Source: CAYQQJ01 sp964419935 (GTDB lineage: Bacteria; Pseudomonadota; Gammaproteobacteria; Pseudomonadales; Cellvibrionaceae). Taken from it: a stretch of 64,000 nt of DNA. Where the stretch lies: NCBI GenBank assembly GCA_964419935.1, contig CAYQQJ010000015.1, positions 27,565 to 91,564 on the forward strand, given 5' to 3'. A program made the translations under genes and the position numbers. Under the pieces are notes generated by a model. The model was not told the DNA's origin. It ran no database searches and saw only the letters and a program-made list of their open reading frames with translations. Within the stretch, counting starts at the first letter, position 1. Each line of letters opens with the position of its first letter. This document shows, in pieces, positions 61,124 to 64,000 of the stretch.

Positions 61124-62425
61124 ATGATCCGACGGGGCTTTAAAACAGAGCTGCGCTGGTTCATTGCGTGGCTTATCACCTCCACACTTATCGGTTACCT
61201 GTCCGGCTTTTTTCTGATCTCCGTCATTGCTGCGCTGTGTCTGTACGTTCTCTGGACGTTCCGGCAAATTTATTCCCTGGAGAACTGGATACTCCGGGCG
61301 CGTTTACAGCAGCCCCCCGCCAACGATTTGCAAGGCATCTGGGGAGACATCGCCGATGACGTGATGCTGATGCACAACCGCCATGAAAAAGAAAAGCAGC
61401 GCCTGCAAACCGTGGTGGCCCGCGTGCAGGAGATGGCCACTGCACTCGCCGATGGCGTCATCCTGGTGGACAGCCGCGGCAACATTGAATGGTGGAATGA
61501 GGCCGCCGAACAACTGCTCGGCTTCAAGACTGTCGACAAAGGCCACCAGGTCACCAACCTCATTCGCCATCCGCGATTCGTCCACTACTTTGAAGACGGC
61601 AATTATCGTGAACCTTTGGCACTCGCCGATTTGCGCCGGCAACATCAGCAGCTCGAATTTCATACCCACATCTTTGGCCAGGACGATCGACTGATTATCG
61701 TCCGCGATGTCACCCGCCTATATAAACTGGAGCAGATGCGCAAGGATTTTGTCGCCAACGTCTCCCATGAACTGCGCACACCGCTGACCGTCATACGCGG
61801 TTACCTCGAAACCCTGAGCGATATGGAGAACCTGCCGCCACGCTGGGACAAGGCGCTGACGCAAATGCAACAACAGGGCAAGCGAATGACAGCATTAATC
61901 AATGACCTCATCACGCTCAGCAAGCTGGAAACCGACAGCCGCGAAACCCACGCAGACAAAGTCCCCCTGGCGCCTTTGATTGCCACCATCGTCGATGACG
62001 CGCGCAGCATCAGCGCAGAACGCGGCCACACTTTTGCCGTATCCGGCATCGACAACGTCACCCTGATCGGCAATGAAAAGGAACTACGCAGCGCCTTGTC
62101 CAACCTCATCGTCAACGCCGTCAACTACTCCACACCCAAAACCCGCATCGACATCACCTGTAAAACCGACGATAGCGGCGCCGTCATCTCCATACGCGAC
62201 CAAGGTGTCGGCATCGACCCAAAGCACATCCCGCGATTGAGCGAAAGATTCTACCGCGTCGACAGCGGTCGCTCCGCAGCATCCGGCGGCACCGGCCTCG
62301 GCCTCGCCATAACCAAACATATTCTGTATCGCCACGATGGACGATTGGGAATTACCAGCACACCGGGAAAGGGCAGCTGTTTTTCCTGTCATTTTCCGCC
62401 GCAGCGGGTGGTTTTGGGGGAGTGA
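61124..62425 (+). CDS. phoR: Phosphate regulon sensor kinase PhoR
   Basis: 433 aa. Two adjacent membrane segments (~11-48) with almost no periplasmic loop, as in E. coli PhoR, so it must sense through other proteins. Linker and PAS domain (~100-200, MATALADGVILVDSRGNIEW), phosphoacceptor His215 in NVSHELRTPLTVIRGYLE, and HATPase_c motifs (NLIVNAVNYS, DQGVGIDPKHIPRLSERF, GTGLGLAITKH). Repeat copy D starts 14 bases after the stop. Confidence 0.97.
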   Translation: MIRRGFKTELRWFIAWLITSTLIGYLSGFFLISVIAALCLYVLWTFRQIYSLENWILRARLQQPPANDLQGIWGDIADDVMLMHNRHEKEKQRLQTVVARVQEMATALADGVILVDSRGNIEWWNEAAEQLLGFKTVDKGHQVTNLIRHPRFVHYFEDGNYREPLALADLRRQHQQLEFHTHIFGQDDRLIIVRDVTRLYKLEQMRKDFVANVSHELRTPLTVIRGYLETLSDMENLPPRWDKALTQMQQQGKRMTALINDLITLSKLETDSRETHADKVPLAPLIATIVDDARSISAERGHTFAVSGIDNVTLIGNEKELRSALSNLIVNAVNYSTPKTRIDITCKTDDSGAVISIRDQGVGIDPKHIPRLSERFYRVDSGRSAASGGTGLGLAITKHILYRHDGRLGITSTPGKGSCFSCHFPPQRVVLGE

Positions 62426-62438
62426 TGAGGTTTTCAGT

Positions 62439-62572
62439 GTAGCGCGAAAAAGCTTCACGCGCGACGCGCATGGCCGCTCACTGACGTCCTGTCATCGCGG
62501 CATTCGTACATCCTGTACATCAGATGCGCTAATGCCGTGAGGGCATGGATGCCCAAGAACGGCCTTCCGCCG
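62439..62572. repeat. REP-derived repeat, copy D
   Basis: Begins GTAG-CGCGAAAAAGC, a degenerate form of the REP start in copies B and C. It ends in a 47-base block (62526-62572) identical to the inverse complement of 45779-45825 in copy C, which includes the GGGCATGGATGCCC hairpin and GGCCTTCCGCC. It has no GGGAAAA arrays. It lies between the convergent phoR and integrase genes. Confidence 0.85.
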
Positions 62573-62655
62573 TGGATACTGAACAACCATCAAATCCCAG
62601 CACATTGATCTCAACGGATCACGCCGTGCGAGAACCTCATTCGATCACACCCAAC

Positions 62656-63642
62656 TCACGCCATATCGAGCGGGCTTTGTACCTTATCGCCGAGCTCATC
62701 CAGCACATGCAGATAGACTTCCGTCGTCCGAATATCCGTATGCCCCATCAAAACTTGTATTTGTTTTAAATCATACTTTGCCTGCAGCAGGCGCGTTGCG
62801 AATGAATGACGGAAGGTGTGGCAGCTGGCTTGTTTATGGATGCCCGCACGACGGACAGCACCGGCAACATGCTTTTGCAACGTGCTCCGATTAACATGGT
62901 GCCGCCGCTCCACGCCTGCCCGTGGATCCACCGCCAACTCGGAGGCGGCGAACAGGTATTGCCACGCCAGTGAAATCCCCGCCCGCGGATATTTTTTCTC
63001 CAGTTGATGAGGCATATAGACGCTGCCTATGCCACGCGTCGCATCCAGCGCTCGAAGATTGCGCACCACTTCAACCTGCGTCATTAGCGGGTCAATCAGG
63101 CTTTTCGGCAACACAGTGGCTCTGTCCTTGCCTCCCTTTCCATTGCGCACGACGATATAACCCATCGAGAAGTCCACGTCCTTTACCCGCAACCGCACCG
63201 CCTCGGAAACCCTGAGGCCACTGCCATACATCAACTGCGCCATTAGTCGATAGGGCTCCGGCAACAACCGGATCACCTCCAGCGCCTCATTATGGGTAAA
63301 TACCGTTGGGGTACGCTGCGGTTTACGCGCATACTGGAATGACAGCCCCTCCAATGGTTGTCGCAAAAACCGGTTATACATAAACGCGACCGCATTAAGC
63401 GCCGTTTTCTGAGTGCTCGGTGACACATTGCACTGCAACGCCAGATATGAGAGGTAAGCCTCCACATCCTGCACACCCATCTCCCGCGGATGGCGCCGCT
63501 TGTGGAACCGAATGAAATGCTTTACCCAATGAACATAGGTGTTTTCCGTCGCGTAAGTCTTGCCATCCAGCCGGATGAAAGTCCGGAATTGATCCATAAA
63601 ACGTGTAGGGTTCGCGGGAAGCGGAATTTCGATGTCATCCAT
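62656..63642 (-). CDS. intI: Integron integrase IntI
   Basis: Site-specific tyrosine recombinase that captures and shuffles gene cassettes between attI and attC. 328 aa from the ATG at 63642 (MDDIEIPLP). The frame stays open to 63705, but that stretch contains the LexA box and promoter. Catalytic residues: R144 (GSGLRVSEA), H275 and R278 (CHTFRHSFATRLLQ), H301 (LMGHTDIRTT), Y310. The IntI-specific insertion is present at ~213-250 (LEKKYPRAGISLAWQYLFAA, DPRAGVERRHH), which separates it from XerC/D. No frameshift is seen, so it should be functional. It reads toward phoR, and the array side is to the right. Confidence 0.94.
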   Translation of the reverse strand: MDDIEIPLPANPTRFMDQFRTFIRLDGKTYATENTYVHWVKHFIRFHKRRHPREMGVQDVEAYLSYLALQCNVSPSTQKTALNAVAFMYNRFLRQPLEGLSFQYARKPQRTPTVFTHNEALEVIRLLPEPYRLMAQLMYGSGLRVSEAVRLRVKDVDFSMGYIVVRNGKGGKDRATVLPKSLIDPLMTQVEVVRNLRALDATRGIGSVYMPHQLEKKYPRAGISLAWQYLFAASELAVDPRAGVERRHHVNRSTLQKHVAGAVRRAGIHKQASCHTFRHSFATRLLQAKYDLKQIQVLMGHTDIRTTEVYLHVLDELGDKVQSPLDMA

Positions 63643-63652
63643 AACAACATAC

Positions 63653-63668
63653 CTGTGTTTATATACAG
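63653..63668. promoter_or_regulatory. LexA (SOS) box over the intI start point
   Basis: CTGTGTTTATATACAG fits the CTGT-N8-ACAG LexA consensus with an AT-rich centre. It lies 11-26 bases upstream of the intI ATG and covers the predicted transcript start. SOS control of integrases is established for class 1 and Vibrio integrons. Confidence 0.88.
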
Positions 63669-63673
63669 GGTTA

Positions 63674-63702
63674 ATTAAAGCACAGGCAGGGCGTCTGAGC
63701 AA
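63674..63702 (-). promoter_or_regulatory. Predicted intI promoter
   Basis: Leftward -35 TTGCTC (63697-63702), 17-base spacer, -10 TTTAAT (63674-63679). The LexA box starts five bases downstream of the -10. Confidence 0.65.
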
Positions 63703-64000
63703 CACGGCAAAAATTCATGCGTAGCCATAACTCCGACGCCTGCGGGGCCCACACCTAAGTATTTGAATATTCGAAATTTTTTAACAAAATTACGTATCGC
63801 CCGTTGCGGGATATATGTACGCGTAGACAATTTCCCTTGAAGCAGAAAGAAGCACTTTCATAACTGCTTGATTTGACGGCAGAAATGGGTAGTATCGAAC
63901 AGACGGGTTTGTGGATATATTCTTGGGATTATATCGATGGGTCCATTGAATAAACTGTTGTACATAACCGCTTCGCGGTGGAGGGGATGCTTCAAGTAAG
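63703..64000. other. Region upstream of intI, expected to hold attI
   Basis: 298 bases, AT-richer than the flanking chromosome. No GTTRRRY core site could be found here on the + strand, so attI is not located. A 22-codon open frame at 63885-63953 has no recognisable features. A small hairpin ACCGC-TTC-GCGGT lies at 63967-63979. The first cassette junction may be in or just beyond this stretch. Confidence 0.4.

Noticed and set aside
63643..63705. Longer IntI N-terminus starting at 63705
   Set aside because: This stretch contains the LexA box and the -35/-10 of the intI promoter. The ATG at 63642 fits integron integrase lengths.

Overview
The window looks like core chromosome of a marine or polysaccharide-degrading gammaproteobacterium, most likely of the Cellvibrionales (Cellvibrio, Saccharophagus, Gilvimarinus or Marinimicrobium type). 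This rests on gene content and on synteny with Pseudomonas remembered from knowledge, not on a database search. Blocks such as dsbB-rsd-fkpA-algP, radC/coaBC-algC-argB, pyrE-crc-rph-yicC-gmk-rpoZ-spoT-ridA, oxyR-recG-HDOD and ubiA-phoB-phoR follow the Pseudomonas order.

Layout. 1-3643: leftward type II secretion operon gspC-gspD-gspE, with gspE cut by the window edge. 3644-4312: long intergenic region holding a 272-bp element with 35-bp inverted ends. 4313-13107: gshA, a FliL-like protein, dsbB, rsd, a WD40 lipoprotein, fkpA, algP, a TIGR02444 protein, trmB and a DUF423 protein. 13174-20032: rpoH, ftsX-ftsE-ftsY, rsmD, coaD, mutM, rpmG-rpmB. 20452-26713: radC, then an N-acetylglucosamine island (LacI-type nagR, nagA-nagB, divergent nagK-nagX) lying between radC and coaBC, with two matching palindromic operators. 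27128-33950: coaBC, algC, argB, slmA, a DUF4124 protein, pyrE. 34148-50001: crc, rph, yicC, a glutaredoxin, an S9 peptidase, recQ, gmk-rpoZ-spoT-ridA, an epimerase, oxyR-recG. 50112-62425: HDOD protein, a second DUF4124 protein, a TraF-like barrel, an AI-2E permease, yqjD-E-K-like genes, a VKOR-thioredoxin fusion, DUF202, an SDF symporter, HU, ubiA, phoB-phoR. 62656-64000: an integron integrase on the minus strand with a LexA box over its promoter. Any cassette array would lie beyond the right edge.

How the genes work together. The NAG island forms a closed route: NagK phosphorylates GlcNAc, NagA deacetylates it, NagB deaminates it to fructose-6-P, NagX is the associated membrane protein, and NagR probably controls both transcription units. 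phoBR carries a Pho box, giving autoregulation. DsbB and the VKOR fusion are two separate disulfide-generating membrane enzymes. FtsEX, FtsY and RpoH form the usual cell division, SRP and heat-shock cluster.

The most unusual material is non-coding. Four composite intergenic repeats (A-D) combine REP-like hairpins starting GTAG with inverted arrays of the heptamer GGGAAAA and an AGCTTGCAGCTTG-type minisatellite. They abut stop codons, mostly between convergent genes. With the element upstream of gspC and the SOS-controlled integrase at the right edge, they are the best candidates for new biology here. I saw no tRNA, rRNA, CRISPR array or prophage.
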